The notes below the pieces were generated by a model, which had not been told where the DNA came from, did not search any database, and was given only the letters and a program-made list of their open reading frames with translations. From NCBI GenBank assembly GCA_937896225.1, contig CALBMZ010000099.1:1-64000 (forward strand): a DNA stretch of 64,000 bases, given 5' to 3'. Of the stretch, positions 47,777-58,702 are shown piece after piece. The stretch is from an uncultured Alcaligenaceae bacterium. GTDB lineage: Bacteria; Pseudomonadota; Gammaproteobacteria; Burkholderiales; Burkholderiaceae_B. How positions within the stretch are numbered: the stretch's first letter is position 1; each line of letters opens with the position of its first letter. Made by a program: the position numbers and the translations under genes.

Positions 47777-48507
47777 GGTCTAAAAACGCGCAATTAAAGC
47801 GCGCTCGCATTCACCATCATAAAGCGCACAAACCAAACGAGCCCGTTTGGTTATTCGATCTAGACAATACGCTTCACAATACATCTTTTCGTATTTTTGA
47901 ACATATCAGTTTAGGCATGACTGTCGCCGTTAAAGAGGCGCTCAATATTGATGACGCACAAGCACATCTGATTCGGCGCGCTTACTGGAAGCGCTATGGT
48001 GCAACGGTCATAGGCATGGTCAAACATCATAACGTTGACCCACATGTTTTTTTAAGGCGCAGTCACGACTTTGATGTGAAGCCTCTGGTTCAAGCCGAAC
48101 GCGGCATTCATCGTAAATTGGCACAGTTACCTGGACGCAAAGTCTTGGTCACCAATGCCCCACTACACTACGCAATAGCCGTCCTTAAGCATTTACGTAT
48201 GCATCGTATGTTTGATGCCGTGTGGGCAATCGAGCATTTAAAGTTACACGGTCAATATCGACCGAAGCCCTCAGTCGCCATGATGCGCCATATTGTCGCC
48301 TGCGAGGGCGTGAAGGCACACCGTACGGTTTTAATTGAAGACACGCTCGAAAACCTCAAAGGTGCCCGCGCGGCCGGAATGAGAACCGTTCATGTCTTCC
48401 ACCCAGGTACGCCATTTGCTAAATATGCGCGGGGTCGATCACCTTACGTTGATATGCGTATTAAAAAAGTGAGTGATTTGTTATTGGGCAAGCGCACCTT
48501 AGCTTGA
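47773..48507 (+). CDS. HAD-family pyrimidine 5'-nucleotidase
   Basis: [25 protein letters not shown]. Confidence 0.88.
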   Translation: MRSKNAQLKRARIHHHKAHKPNEPVWLFDLDNTLHNTSFRIFEHISLGMTVAVKEALNIDDAQAHLIRRAYWKRYGATVIGMVKHHNVDPHVFLRRSHDFDVKPLVQAERGIHRKLAQLPGRKVLVTNAPLHYAIAVLKHLRMHRMFDAVWAIEHLKLHGQYRPKPSVAMMRHIVACEGVKAHRTVLIEDTLENLKGARAAGMRTVHVFHPGTPFAKYARGRSPYVDMRIKKVSDLLLGKRTLA

Positions 48508-49251
48508 ATGACTGCACACAGAGCAGCCTGGGTCTTTCGGTATACGCACCTCATGCCAACGCATATGACGGGCATCAAACATCACCAAACGGCCAACCAG
48601 GGGGTCACCTATAGCGGTCAGCATTTTAATCGCTTCAGCGGCCTGCAGACTGCCCACGATGCCAACCAAAGGCGCAAAGACGCCGGTGGTCGCACAATTT
48701 AATTCAGGCGCGCCAATCATCTCAGGAAATAAGCAGTGGTAACAAGGGCTTGCTTGAACGCGCGCGTCATAAACGCATATTTGACCTTCATAACCAATCG
48801 CCGCCCCAGATACCAACGGCTTTTGCGTTGCGACACAGGCACGATTAATCGCATGGCGTGTAGCAAAGTTATCGCAACAATCAATCACTAAATCGACTGA
48901 TTGCATAACGTTGACAAGAGAGGCCTCATCTAAACGGCTAGGCAACACACGCACGATAATATTTGGGTTGATTTGCTGCATGGCGAGTTGCGCAGACTCA
49001 ACCTTTAACTGGCCAATTCGGTCGTCAGTGTGCATAATTTGACGCTGAAGATTGCTTAAATCAACCGTGTCTGCATCAGCAATACTGATGTGCCCAACCC
49101 CAGCTGAAGCAAGATATAGGCAAACAGGCGAGCCCAAACCCCCTGCGCCAACAACCAACACCTTGCTGGCTAGCAAGCGATCTTGGCCTTCTATGCCCAA
49201 GTCATCAAGCAAAATATGCCGCGCATAGCGCAGCAATTGTTCATCTTGCAT
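48499..49251 (-). CDS. moeB: HesA/MoeB/ThiF family adenylyltransferase
   Basis: VLVVGAGGLGSPVCLYLASAGVGHISIADADTVDLSNLQRQI; zinc Cys pairs. Confidence 0.85.
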   Translation of the reverse strand: MQDEQLLRYARHILLDDLGIEGQDRLLASKVLVVGAGGLGSPVCLYLASAGVGHISIADADTVDLSNLQRQIMHTDDRIGQLKVESAQLAMQQINPNIIVRVLPSRLDEASLVNVMQSVDLVIDCCDNFATRHAINRACVATQKPLVSGAAIGYEGQICVYDARVQASPCYHCLFPEMIGAPELNCATTGVFAPLVGIVGSLQAAEAIKMLTAIGDPLVGRLVMFDARHMRWHEVRIPKDPGCSVCSHSS

Positions 49252-50705
49252 TAGGGTTTAGCAGGTGGCGTACTTTGAGTCGGCTTAGCCGCCATATCAG
49301 CCGGTTTTGCTGCGGCAGTTTTACGCGCCTTAATGGGGCCACGATTCACTTTTTTGTTCATTAAAAAATTGACCGCTTGTTGCAACTGAAAATCATCGGC
49401 CTCACCAAACCTGAAAGGCTTAGGTGCGTTATCACCTGTAGGCGCCACTTCTTCGATAATGGTGATTTCTTCAGGCTTTGACTCAACCTCTTTGCGCTGA
49501 TCATTGGTTAAGTGTTTTTGTAAATCAACCTCGCGCACAATGGTAAACAAATCGCCTTTAGCCGTGTCAGTCACCATAACGTCTGGCGTGACACCAAATG
49601 CTTGAATCGATCGACCACTTGGGGTGAAGTAACGAGAAGTGGTGATTTTAATTGCCGTATCTTCAGAGATTGGCAAAATAACTTGCACAGAACCCTTGCC
49701 GAATGTTTGATTACCCATAATCGTGGCACGCTTATGATCTTGCAACGCACCCGCCACAATTTCAGAAGCCGACGCTGAACCCGAATTCACTAATACAACC
49801 ATAGGCACTGTTTTAGCCCATGCGGGCAAGTTTCTTAAATAATCACTTTCACCGCGTGCATAATCGATAGGGTTGGCTAAGTACTTATGGCGTGACTCAG
49901 GCACGCGCCCGTCAGTTGACACCACCAATGTGTCGGGCTTTAAAAATGCGGCTGACACCCCAATAGCCCCAGTCAACAAACCACCTGGGTCGTTTCGAAG
50001 ATCAAGAATTAAACCGCGCGGCGATTTTGTTGCGCTGAGTTCACGCAAGTGCTTAACTAAATCAGCCCCCGTTCGCTCTTGAAACTGAGCAATTCGGACA
50101 TACCCAATATCGTCAGGCAACATTTTGCTGCGCACACTACGAACCTTAATGATGTCGCGCACCAAATTAACAACTATGGGTTGCGTTGCCCCTTGACGCA
50201 TAACTGTAATCGTAAGCGGTGTTTTAACCGGACCGCGCATGAGCTTTACGGCATCAGTCAAAGACATACCTTTGGTTGACGTATCATCAATTTTGATGAT
50301 GAGGTCACCCGCCTGCATACCCGCGCGACTCGCGGGTGTATCTTCAATAGGCGAGATCACTTTGACAAAGCCGTCTTGCGTACCGATTTCTATGCCTAAA
50401 CCGCCAAACTCACCTTGAGTAGCCGTTTGCATTTCTTTAAAAGACTCAGCATCTAAGTATGCAGAATGAGGGTCAAGGTCAGCAAGCATGCCAGCAATAG
50501 CGCCATTAATAAGCTTCGAGTCTTCAACCGACTCAACATAGTTATTTTTGATCGCTGCAAAAACATTTGAAAACTGCCTCAACTCATCTAAAGGTAAGGG
50601 CGAAGTCGTACGCTGAGCGACGGCTGAAATACCGATACTCAACAATACCCCAGCCACTAGGCCTGAACAGATTAAGCCAATATTTCGAAAACGAGAGAAA
50701 CGCAT
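49251..50705 (-). CDS. ctpA: S41 family C-terminal processing peptidase
   Basis: PDZ plus LVNSGSASASEIVAGALQDHKRATIMGNQTFGKGSVQ. Confidence 0.93.
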   Translation of the reverse strand: MRFSRFRNIGLICSGLVAGVLLSIGISAVAQRTTSPLPLDELRQFSNVFAAIKNNYVESVEDSKLINGAIAGMLADLDPHSAYLDAESFKEMQTATQGEFGGLGIEIGTQDGFVKVISPIEDTPASRAGMQAGDLIIKIDDTSTKGMSLTDAVKLMRGPVKTPLTITVMRQGATQPIVVNLVRDIIKVRSVRSKMLPDDIGYVRIAQFQERTGADLVKHLRELSATKSPRGLILDLRNDPGGLLTGAIGVSAAFLKPDTLVVSTDGRVPESRHKYLANPIDYARGESDYLRNLPAWAKTVPMVVLVNSGSASASEIVAGALQDHKRATIMGNQTFGKGSVQVILPISEDTAIKITTSRYFTPSGRSIQAFGVTPDVMVTDTAKGDLFTIVREVDLQKHLTNDQRKEVESKPEEITIIEEVAPTGDNAPKPFRFGEADDFQLQQAVNFLMNKKVNRGPIKARKTAAAKPADMAAKPTQSTPPAKP

Positions 50706-50764
50706 GGAAGTTCCAGTTCGGAAAGGGTCATCAAACCCAATATATTGAGGCTAAATGCCTAATT

Positions 50765-52195
50765 TCAATGACTAATATAAAGCAAAGGGTCAATCGGTTC
50801 ACCTTTATGCCTTATTTCGAAGTATAGGGCTGAATCAAGCTGACCGCCTGTATTTCCCGCCAAAGCAACGGTCTCTCCCTTTTTAACCGCATCTCCAACC
50901 TGCTTGAGTAAGCTTTGGTTATAGGCGTAGATGGTTAAAAACTCTTCTCCATGATCAATAATAATTAGGTTACCAAAGCCACGAAGCCACGTTGAGTAGA
51001 CCACGGTACCCGGTGCAACAGCGCGAACAGGCGCTCCTTCATCAGCATTTAACAACAAGCCCCGCCATACCCCACCGTCAGGTCGATTTGTGCCAAACCG
51101 TGCCATAACTTGGCCCGGCACCGGGGGGGCCATGCCTCGCTTTATGCCGCCACCGTTAGGCAAGGTCGACAAAACAGCTTGTTGTCGTATCAAGGCCTCT
51201 TGCTGTTGTTTTTTACGCGCTTGAGCACGACGTTCTTTATCAATATTTTTATCTTTTTCTAATAGCTGATCGTCATTTGATTTGACGGTTGATAGGGGTT
51301 GTTCAGCCTCTGTTGTTTGAGCCTGCAGTTCTTGCTCAGACTTTTTGAGTGCTTGTTGTGCAAGTTTTGCTTGCTTTGCCTGCTCTACCTTAGCAACCTG
51401 CGCTTGCCTTGTAGCCTCTTGAGCGGCCTTTTCTTCGGTGTCTCGTTGCGCTTGTAATTGCACCTCAAGGCTTTTGACCAGATCGGTTAGGCGCTTTTCA
51501 TTTTGGCCTAAACGGTTCATTTCCGCTTTCTGTAAACGTATGTCATCTTCTAAACGCGCCAACAATGAGGCTTTTTCTTTGCGCTGCTTCACAAGCGCCA
51601 ATTTTCGGTCATCGGTTTCATTGAGGTTGCGCTCAATTTTGTCTCGTCTACTTTTCTCTTCTTGTTCCAGTTCGTTCAAACGAGCCACATCATTTGTTAA
51701 CGTTTGAATAGCTTCAGATCGCGCTTGAGAAACATAATCTAAGTACCCTAACTCTCTGCCTAATGCTTGCGGATTTTCACCTGCCAAAAGCGCGCTCCAG
51801 GGTGACAGACCACTGCTGTACTGGGCTCTAAGCTGCGAAGCTAATCGGTCACGGCTTTGCAGCATGACTTGGCGTTGCGCTTGAACCTCAATGGTTAAGG
51901 TTTTAAGTTGCGACTGAGTCTGCTTGAGCTCCGTTTCAAGAACCTTTATTTGCCTAATTAACTTAGAGATTGCCGCCTCAGAAATCTTGAGCTGGTCAGC
52001 AGCTTGTTGACGCGCTTCGTCGCGCGTTTCAAGCTGCACCTGCATGGATTGAATGCGCGCCCTCAGCGACTCACGATCTTGATCGAGTTTTTTTTGACGT
52101 ACATCTAATGTTTGCGTGGCAGAAAGCGCTTGTGCTGACACTGGGCTGGCTGACAAACAACACATGATGACAAGGACACGAAGCCGCCACATCAC
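50765..52195 (-). CDS. envC: murein hydrolase activator EnvC (coiled coil + LytM)
   Basis: Coiled coil; GLLLNADEGAPVRAVAPGTVVYSTWLRGFGNLIIIDHGEEFLTIYAY. Confidence 0.9.
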   Translation of the reverse strand: MMWRLRVLVIMCCLSASPVSAQALSATQTLDVRQKKLDQDRESLRARIQSMQVQLETRDEARQQAADQLKISEAAISKLIRQIKVLETELKQTQSQLKTLTIEVQAQRQVMLQSRDRLASQLRAQYSSGLSPWSALLAGENPQALGRELGYLDYVSQARSEAIQTLTNDVARLNELEQEEKSRRDKIERNLNETDDRKLALVKQRKEKASLLARLEDDIRLQKAEMNRLGQNEKRLTDLVKSLEVQLQAQRDTEEKAAQEATRQAQVAKVEQAKQAKLAQQALKKSEQELQAQTTEAEQPLSTVKSNDDQLLEKDKNIDKERRAQARKKQQQEALIRQQAVLSTLPNGGGIKRGMAPPVPGQVMARFGTNRPDGGVWRGLLLNADEGAPVRAVAPGTVVYSTWLRGFGNLIIIDHGEEFLTIYAYNQSLLKQVGDAVKKGETVALAGNTGGQLDSALYFEIRHKGEPIDPLLYISH

Positions 52196-52197
52196 AA

Positions 52198-52947
52198 TTA
52201 GGCCCGGGCCTTACCTTGCGCCGCAACAGCTGCTTGGGCTGCAGCAATTTTCGCAGGGTCTGCTAAATATGATCGACTAATTGGCTTGAGGTGTTCATCA
52301 AGCACGTACACCAAAGGCTGACCAGTCGGTATATTCAGCTCGACAATTTCTTCGCCTGAAATTTGATCTAAATGCTTAATGAGCGCCCGTAAGCTGTTGC
52401 CATGCGCAGCAATCAATACGCGACGACCTGCTCGAATAGAGGGGGCAATGGTTTCATTCCAGAAGGGCAAAACGCGTTCGACCGTATCTTTCAAGCATTC
52501 GGTCGCGGGTAATTGCTCTGGCGTTAAACGGCTATAACGCTTATCGAACTTGGGGTGACGAGGATCATTGAGCAAAAGCGGCTCAGGTGCTATGGCATAA
52601 GCACGGCGCCAAACCAATACCTGTGCATCACCATATTTTGCGGCCGTTTCAGATTTATTCAGCCCTTGTAAATTGCCATAATGGCGCTCGTTTAAGCGCC
52701 AGTTGTTATGAATGGGTATATACATCAAATCCATCGCGTCAAGCGCCGTCCAGAGTGTACGAATGGCACGCTTTAAGACAGACGTGAAGGCAATATCGAA
52801 GGTAAAGCCTTTTTCTTTTAAGAGGGCACCCGCTTGCTCGGCCTGCTGGCGACCAACATCGGTCAGGTCAACATCAGTCCAACCTGTGAAGCGGTTTTCA
52901 AGGTTCCATTGGCTTTCGCCGTGACGCATTAAGACTAGTGTGTACAT
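52198..52947 (-). CDS. gpmA: 2,3-bisphosphoglycerate-dependent phosphoglycerate mutase
   Basis: [26 protein letters not shown]. Confidence 0.97.
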   Translation of the reverse strand: MYTLVLMRHGESQWNLENRFTGWTDVDLTDVGRQQAEQAGALLKEKGFTFDIAFTSVLKRAIRTLWTALDAMDLMYIPIHNNWRLNERHYGNLQGLNKSETAAKYGDAQVLVWRRAYAIAPEPLLLNDPRHPKFDKRYSRLTPEQLPATECLKDTVERVLPFWNETIAPSIRAGRRVLIAAHGNSLRALIKHLDQISGEEIVELNIPTGQPLVYVLDEHLKPISRSYLADPAKIAAAQAAVAAQGKARA

Positions 52948-53037
52948 AATTTATCAATATTTTAAGGTCAATGTGAACAAGCATTTTATAATTGTTAGTA
53001 ATGTCCTGTCTGGACGTCCAAAAATAGGTCAAAAACC

Positions 53038-53451
53038 GTGAATTTTTTTCTTGAAACAAACAACCTGCTTTTAATCAGTATTGCGGTCAGTTCTGGCCTG
53101 ATGCTACTTTGGCCATTTATTCAGCAAAGCCGAGGTGGTAAGGCTTTAGGCACCACTCAAGCGATTCAAATGATTAACCATCAAAACGCTTTAGTGGTTG
53201 ATATTCGGCCCTTGGCCACCTACCAAAATGGCCATGTCGCCGAGTCGCGTAATCTACCCTCTTCTGATTTACCCACTAAAGGCCCTGGCCTCCCTAAAGG
53301 TCGCCCGATCATTTTGACCTGCGACCGAGGGCAAATAGCCTTTGGTGCAGCGGCCAAATTACGTAAAATGGGTTTTGATCAGGTTTTTGTATTGCAAGGC
53401 GGTATTAACGCTTGGGCGCAAGCCGGTTTACCTTTATCAACCAAACGCTAA
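53038..53451 (+). CDS. rhodanese-like domain membrane protein
   Basis: N-terminal TM; ALVVDIRPLATYQNGHVAESRNLPSSDL; GTG start. Confidence 0.88.
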   Translation: MNFFLETNNLLLISIAVSSGLMLLWPFIQQSRGGKALGTTQAIQMINHQNALVVDIRPLATYQNGHVAESRNLPSSDLPTKGPGLPKGRPIILTCDRGQIAFGAAAKLRKMGFDQVFVLQGGINAWAQAGLPLSTKR

Positions 53452-53461
53452 GGTCGTCGTG

Positions 53462-53719
53462 ATGCCCATCTTAATGTATTGCACTGCTATTTGCCCTTTT
53501 TGTGTGCGTGCCGAGCACCTGCTTAAACAACGTGGGGTAACCGAAATTGAAAAAATTCGCATCGATCTTGACCCATCGCAACGAGAAATCATGATGAACC
53601 GCACGCAGCGGCGAACGGTGCCACAAATCTACATCGGCGATACCCATGTTGGCGGTTATGATGATTTAGCTGCACTAGATCAAGCAGGTGGTTTAATACC
53701 TCTATTAAATGCTTCTTAA
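53462..53719 (+). CDS. grxC: glutaredoxin 3
   Basis: MPILMYCTAICPFCVRAEHLLKQRGV...RRTVPQIYIGDTHVGGYDDL; start at 53462 preferred. Confidence 0.94.
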   Translation: MPILMYCTAICPFCVRAEHLLKQRGVTEIEKIRIDLDPSQREIMMNRTQRRTVPQIYIGDTHVGGYDDLAALDQAGGLIPLLNAS

Positions 53720-53779
53720 TCATTTAAATAGCACAATCAATACGAAGTTTTTTAAAATTAGCCCTTTTTAGGAATTTTT

Positions 53780-54319
53780 ATGTCTGACCAACAAGACCAA
53801 GCTGCAAAAACTGCACAAACTGAGCAAGCCCCCGCATTTAACTTACAACGTGTGTATTTAAAAGACATGTCTGTTGAAATGCCAAATGCTCCTCAAACGT
53901 TTCTTGAACAAGAAGCGCCTACCGTTAGCGTGAATGTCGGTGTAGGGGGGCAACGCTTGGCTGACACAGTTTTTGAAGTCACCATTACGGTTACTGTCAC
54001 AACCAAAATCGAAGAAAACATTGTTTATCTGGTCGAAGCCACTCAGGGCGGCATTTTTGAGCTGTCAAATATGCCCGCCGAGCAAATCGATCCAATTTTA
54101 GGCATTGTTTGCCCCACCATGCTCTACCCTTATTTGCGTTCAAACGTAGCCGATGCCATTACCCGTACATCGCTCCCTCCCTTGCACTTAGCAGACATTA
54201 ACTTTCAAGGTCTATACGAACAACGCTTAGCCGAACAAGGTAAACAGCCTGATACAGCGGCCAGCAAGATGCCTGAAGACTCTGGAATAATTTTGCCAGC
54301 CAGCATGACACGTCAATAA
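53780..54319 (+). CDS. secB: protein-export chaperone SecB
   Basis: [23 protein letters not shown]; grxC-secB-gpsA synteny. Confidence 0.96.
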   Translation: MSDQQDQAAKTAQTEQAPAFNLQRVYLKDMSVEMPNAPQTFLEQEAPTVSVNVGVGGQRLADTVFEVTITVTVTTKIEENIVYLVEATQGGIFELSNMPAEQIDPILGIVCPTMLYPYLRSNVADAITRTSLPPLHLADINFQGLYEQRLAEQGKQPDTAASKMPEDSGIILPASMTRQ

Positions 54320-54329
54320 AAAACCGATT

Positions 54330-55391
54330 GTGGGCCTGTCAAAACGTCGCTTGCGCGTATCAGTTCTAGGCGCAGGCGCCTGGGGTACGGCGCTGGCGGC
54401 AGCGGCAGCGCCGTACCATGACGTGTGCCTATGGGCTCGAGACACTGATTTAATTCAGTCTATGTCTGTACATCACTGTAATGCGCGATATTTACCTGAG
54501 ATGGCTCTGCCCACAAGCATTCGCTTTACCGCTGACCTCGCGCAAGCCATCGCGCATGGCTGCCCTTCGCAGGCGTCAAATGCCCCCGCACTTATCATTT
54601 TGGGTACACCCGTCATCGGTTTACGTGAAATGTGTATGCAATTGGTGCAACACCTAGATCGGTCAAGCCTAACGGTACCCCACACAACCGCTTCGCTTGT
54701 CTGGACATGTAAAGGCCTCGACCCGCATTCTGGGCAACTGCCCCATGAAATCGTAGCCGAGGTTTTTGGTGACTCAGGCCAGCACGAGCTAGGCGTGTTG
54801 TCTGGCCCTTCTTTCGCTAAAGAAGTGGCTCAAGGGCTACCTGTGGCACTCACCATTGCCAGCCATCATGAGGCTTTACGGGCAACTGTTCGAGAAGTCT
54901 TTCATCACGACCCAATTCGCATTTATGGCACGACTGACATCATCGGTGTCGAAGTCGGTGGCGCACTTAAAAACATTATGGCCATTGCCTGCGGTATTGC
55001 TGATGGGTTAGCACTGGGTAATAATGCACGCGCAGCTTTAATCACTAGAGGCTTAGCGGAAATGACTCGTTTTGGTGTAAGAATAGGGGCTGATGCAACC
55101 ACTTTTTCAGGCTTAACGGGTTTAGGCGACCTCGTATTAACCGCTACGGGCGAGTTGTCCCGTAATCGGCAAGTGGGTCTAGCATTAGGTAAGGGTCAAA
55201 GCTTACCTGAGGTTCTAGCAAGCGGGCTCACCGCCGAGGGGGTGCGTTGCGCGCAAGCCGTTCGGAGCCGCGCCAAGAAACTTGAGGTTGACATGCCAAT
55301 CACAGACTCTGTGTGTCAGGTATTGTTTAACCATGTACCTGTTAAACAGGCTGTTTCGCAATTGCTCGCCCGTGAAGCGAAGTCTGAATAA
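54330..55391 (+). CDS. gpsA: glycerol-3-phosphate dehydrogenase [NAD(P)+]
   Basis: VLGAGAWGTALAAAAA...GPSFAKEVAQGLPVALTIAS; GTG start. Confidence 0.96.
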   Translation: MGLSKRRLRVSVLGAGAWGTALAAAAAPYHDVCLWARDTDLIQSMSVHHCNARYLPEMALPTSIRFTADLAQAIAHGCPSQASNAPALIILGTPVIGLREMCMQLVQHLDRSSLTVPHTTASLVWTCKGLDPHSGQLPHEIVAEVFGDSGQHELGVLSGPSFAKEVAQGLPVALTIASHHEALRATVREVFHHDPIRIYGTTDIIGVEVGGALKNIMAIACGIADGLALGNNARAALITRGLAEMTRFGVRIGADATTFSGLTGLGDLVLTATGELSRNRQVGLALGKGQSLPEVLASGLTAEGVRCAQAVRSRAKKLEVDMPITDSVCQVLFNHVPVKQAVSQLLAREAKSE

Positions 55392-55402
55392 GCTTTATCG
55401 TT

Positions 55403-56404
55403 ATGCCCTCTCCCTTTAAACGCCTCAATTTCAGACACTTAACAATCGTTATTGTTTATGCCTTGAGTGCTTGGTTTCCAAGCGCTCAAGCCGCATGGCC
55501 AAGCGAGCAACCCATTAAGTTGATTGTGCCCTTTGCTTTAGGCTCAATCACAGACATTATGGCGCGTATTGTCGCGCCCGAACTGAGTCAACAAATTGGT
55601 CAAACAATTGTTGTTGAAAACATGCCAGGTGAATCGGGGCATGTTGGAACAGCCTACGCAATTGATCAAAAAGGGGATGGTTACAGCTTGCTCTACACCT
55701 CAAATGGCCCTTTGGTAATCGAGCCCAACCTTTACAAAGGTCACAAACGTAATTTTCCATGGCGTGACCTTTCGCCCGTCAGCCTGATTGCTTACACCCC
55801 GCAAGTGCTATTTGTTAATCGTGATTGGGGGGTTAATAGCCTTTCAAGTTTAGTAAAAAAATTGCAAGACAACCCGGGGAAATTTAACATCGGCTCTGAT
55901 GGCTTAGGCAGCAAATCTGCCGTTGCGGCAAGCCTGTTTATGCGAGCCACTCAAACCGATCTTATGCAGGTGCCCTATACAAGCACTCAGCAAATTGTGG
56001 CAGCTTTGCGTGAAAATGAAATTCAAGTTGCCTTGCTTGAGCCTGGCGTCGTTAACATCTCGCAAGAGCAAAAAAAACTGGTGCCTTTAGCCGCAACTTC
56101 TACGATCAAACCATCACCCTATGCACCAGACTCAACAGATGCCATACCCACTTTTGCAACCTTAGGTTACGACTCTCTTGATACAGAGGTGTGGCATGCC
56201 GTACTTACCCCTGCCGGCACACCCACTCGAATTGTGAACCAAATTAACAAAGCCATTCAAGTGGTGTTGGCTGAGCCGCGCATTCAACAAAAGTTTCAAT
56301 TGCTTTATTTCACACCTAAAGGCTCGTCACCCTATATACTTTCTAATCGCATTGAACTTGAAACGGTGCATTGGCGCGTCAAGTTAAAAGGCTTACAGAA
56401 GTAA
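55403..56404 (+). CDS. tripartite tricarboxylate transporter substrate-binding (Bug) protein
   Basis: AWPSEQPIKLIVPFALGSITDIMARIVAPELSQQIGQTIVVENMPG. Confidence 0.9.
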   Translation: MPSPFKRLNFRHLTIVIVYALSAWFPSAQAAWPSEQPIKLIVPFALGSITDIMARIVAPELSQQIGQTIVVENMPGESGHVGTAYAIDQKGDGYSLLYTSNGPLVIEPNLYKGHKRNFPWRDLSPVSLIAYTPQVLFVNRDWGVNSLSSLVKKLQDNPGKFNIGSDGLGSKSAVAASLFMRATQTDLMQVPYTSTQQIVAALRENEIQVALLEPGVVNISQEQKKLVPLAATSTIKPSPYAPDSTDAIPTFATLGYDSLDTEVWHAVLTPAGTPTRIVNQINKAIQVVLAEPRIQQKFQLLYFTPKGSSPYILSNRIELETVHWRVKLKGLQK

Positions 56405-56413
56405 ATGTAAGGG

Positions 56414-56908
56414 TCAGGTACGTCTTGCGGGTGGCTTAGCGGCCGCACCGGTATACCCAATTTGGCGCCAAGCCTCAAAGACTGTAATGGCCACGGCATT
56501 CGAAAGGTTTAAACTACGCTGGCCGGGTTGCATAGGCAAACGAAACCTTTGCTCAGGCCCAAATAGAGCCAGTTGTTCAATTGACAAACCGGCTGTTTCA
56601 CGACCGAAAACAAACACATCGCCTAATTGAAACTGCGCTTCAGACAGCAGATTTTCAGCGCGGGTAGTTGCTGTAAACGCGCGACCATCAGGCGCCCCAA
56701 TTGAGATCAAGGCTGCCTCTAATGAAGCATGCCGCTTAACCGGTTGCCATTCATGGTAATCGAGCCCTGCACGGCGCAATCGACGGTCGTCAAGCACAAA
56801 GCCAAGAGGCTCGACTAGATGCAAACGCGCCCCCGTGTTGGCGCATAGGCGAATTACATTACCCGTATTGGGCGGAATTTCAGGTTCTACTAAGATGATG
56901 TCAAACAT
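56414..56908 (-). CDS. trmL: tRNA (cytidine(34)-2'-O)-methyltransferase
   Basis: [37 protein letters not shown]; start at 56908 preferred over the longer ORF. Confidence 0.95.
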   Translation of the reverse strand: MFDIILVEPEIPPNTGNVIRLCANTGARLHLVEPLGFVLDDRRLRRAGLDYHEWQPVKRHASLEAALISIGAPDGRAFTATTRAENLLSEAQFQLGDVFVFGRETAGLSIEQLALFGPEQRFRLPMQPGQRSLNLSNAVAITVFEAWRQIGYTGAAAKPPARRT

Positions 56909-56910
56909 AA

Positions 56911-57657
56911 TTAGAATTGTGCCAGAGATCGGGGGGTGCGTGCGAACACAACTGCAATGACGCCTTTGGCGCCGCCCGACAAAAGCGCTTGCGAACAAGC
57001 ATTTAATGTACTACCTGTCGTCATGACATCGTCAACTAACCCGACCCACTGCCCCTTTAATGCTACACCGGCTTCATAGCGACCCAACGCTTGCTGCCGC
57101 CGACGTTCACGGGAGGCTTGCTTTTGTTCCGCTACAGCAAACGACTCGTTGATACACAATGCGGTTCTAACCAATGGCAATCGGCTATAAGACGACAATT
57201 TACTGGCCAATTCAATCGCAGGGTTAAAACCCCGTCTCTTTAAGGCCCTGGTGCTACTAGGTACGGCAACCCATGCCTGAATGGATGGCACTTCAAGATG
57301 CTGCGTTTGCAACGTTCGCCACATTAAGTCAGCACAAGCCCCAGCCATATGCACCTGACATAAGGTTTTGTATTGATGCATTAAAAGCGGAATGGGAAAG
57401 TCGTAATCAACGGCCGCGACGGTACGACTAAAAAGCGGTGGTCGGCTCTGGCAAGCATGGCAAATCACGTTACAAAAACTGACTTTAATGGCGCAGACTC
57501 GGCAAAAGCACCCGTTTAGTCGAGTAGATAGGCAATCAGACCGGCACGCCTCACACAGCAAACCACCATTTGCTGGCAAACGACATAATGGACATTGACT
57601 GGGCAAGGTTTGCTTCCATTCACCCCATCTTTTTTGAATGTTTTCAATAATCGGCAC
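56911..57657 (-). CDS. comF: ComF family phosphoribosyltransferase-like protein
   Basis: Cys-rich N-terminus; [37 protein letters not shown]. Confidence 0.9.
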   Translation of the reverse strand: MPIIENIQKRWGEWKQTLPSQCPLCRLPANGGLLCEACRSDCLSTRLNGCFCRVCAIKVSFCNVICHACQSRPPLFSRTVAAVDYDFPIPLLMHQYKTLCQVHMAGACADLMWRTLQTQHLEVPSIQAWVAVPSSTRALKRRGFNPAIELASKLSSYSRLPLVRTALCINESFAVAEQKQASRERRRQQALGRYEAGVALKGQWVGLVDDVMTTGSTLNACSQALLSGGAKGVIAVVFARTPRSLAQF

Positions 57658-57733
57658 AATTATTTTTCACGAATTAAAATATCACGGAATCGCTGACTAT
57701 TGTGTCGCGAGCTTTTAGCTTTGATGTTGGGTT

Positions 57734-58648
57734 ATGACAAATTTAGCGCAGTACCCAAGCCTTGATATAGAGACGCGCCATGTTGTGCGTCAATTCGATC
57801 GACGCCAAAATAGCGAATCAGCCGAGTTTTTACAGGGCGAAATTGCGCACCGTATGCTTGATCGACTGACCCTCATAAAACTTGACCCTAAAACGTTGCT
57901 CGACGCAGGCTGTGGCCCCGGACGGCGAATGGCTGCTTTAATGCAACGGTACCCAAACGTCTCGCACGTCATCGGTCAAGACATCAGCTCAGAAGCTTGT
58001 CTGATCGCTTCAAAACTGCATGGGCAGCAAGGCTGGCGCAAACAACTTAGTAACCTTTTACAAAGCAAACAAAAAATTGAGTTTTTAAACTACGACTTAG
58101 TCGACACCAAACTTTTACCCCAATCGGTTGACCTTGTTTGGTCTAACCTTGCCCTGCACTGGCACCCTGAACCCCATCGGGTACTCAACGAGTGGGGTCG
58201 TATTTTGAAGCCAGGTGGCTTAGCTTTTTTTTCAAGTTATGGGCCTGGTACGTTGCTTGAGGTCAGAGAGGCGTATCTGGCTTCCGGCATAAAAACGCAA
58301 TCTATGCCATTTGTTGATATGCATGACTTTGGTGATTTGTTGATTGAGAGTGGTTTTGCTGACCCCGTTATGGATCAAGAAACACTGACCCTAACCTATA
58401 AAAATGGGTTTGATTTATTAAAAGATATTTCAGCTTTAGGTGGCAATGCTGCCACTAATCGTCAAGCCGGGTTGGTAACCCCTCGATGGCGTGATCGGTT
58501 GGTGCAAGCGCTAGAAAGTAAACGTCGCGATACAGGGTTAATTCATTTGACCATCGAGGTGGCGTATGGCCACGCTTGGCGCAGCCATACACTTAAACGT
58601 GGCAACGAAACCCGCATTAGCCTCGATGCGATTAAACGTTCAAAATGA
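57734..58648 (+). CDS. bioC: malonyl-[acp] O-methyltransferase-like (BioC)
   Basis: VRQFDRRQNSES...LDAGCGPGRRMAALMQRYP...SNLALHWHPEPHRVLNEWGRILKPGGLAFFSSYGPGTL. Confidence 0.85.
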   Translation: MTNLAQYPSLDIETRHVVRQFDRRQNSESAEFLQGEIAHRMLDRLTLIKLDPKTLLDAGCGPGRRMAALMQRYPNVSHVIGQDISSEACLIASKLHGQQGWRKQLSNLLQSKQKIEFLNYDLVDTKLLPQSVDLVWSNLALHWHPEPHRVLNEWGRILKPGGLAFFSSYGPGTLLEVREAYLASGIKTQSMPFVDMHDFGDLLIESGFADPVMDQETLTLTYKNGFDLLKDISALGGNAATNRQAGLVTPRWRDRLVQALESKRRDTGLIHLTIEVAYGHAWRSHTLKRGNETRISLDAIKRSK

Positions 58649-58702
58649 TAATCTGACTGCCTTCGAACTATCACACAAGCCCATCGTCAAAATCTTAAGG
58701 GT

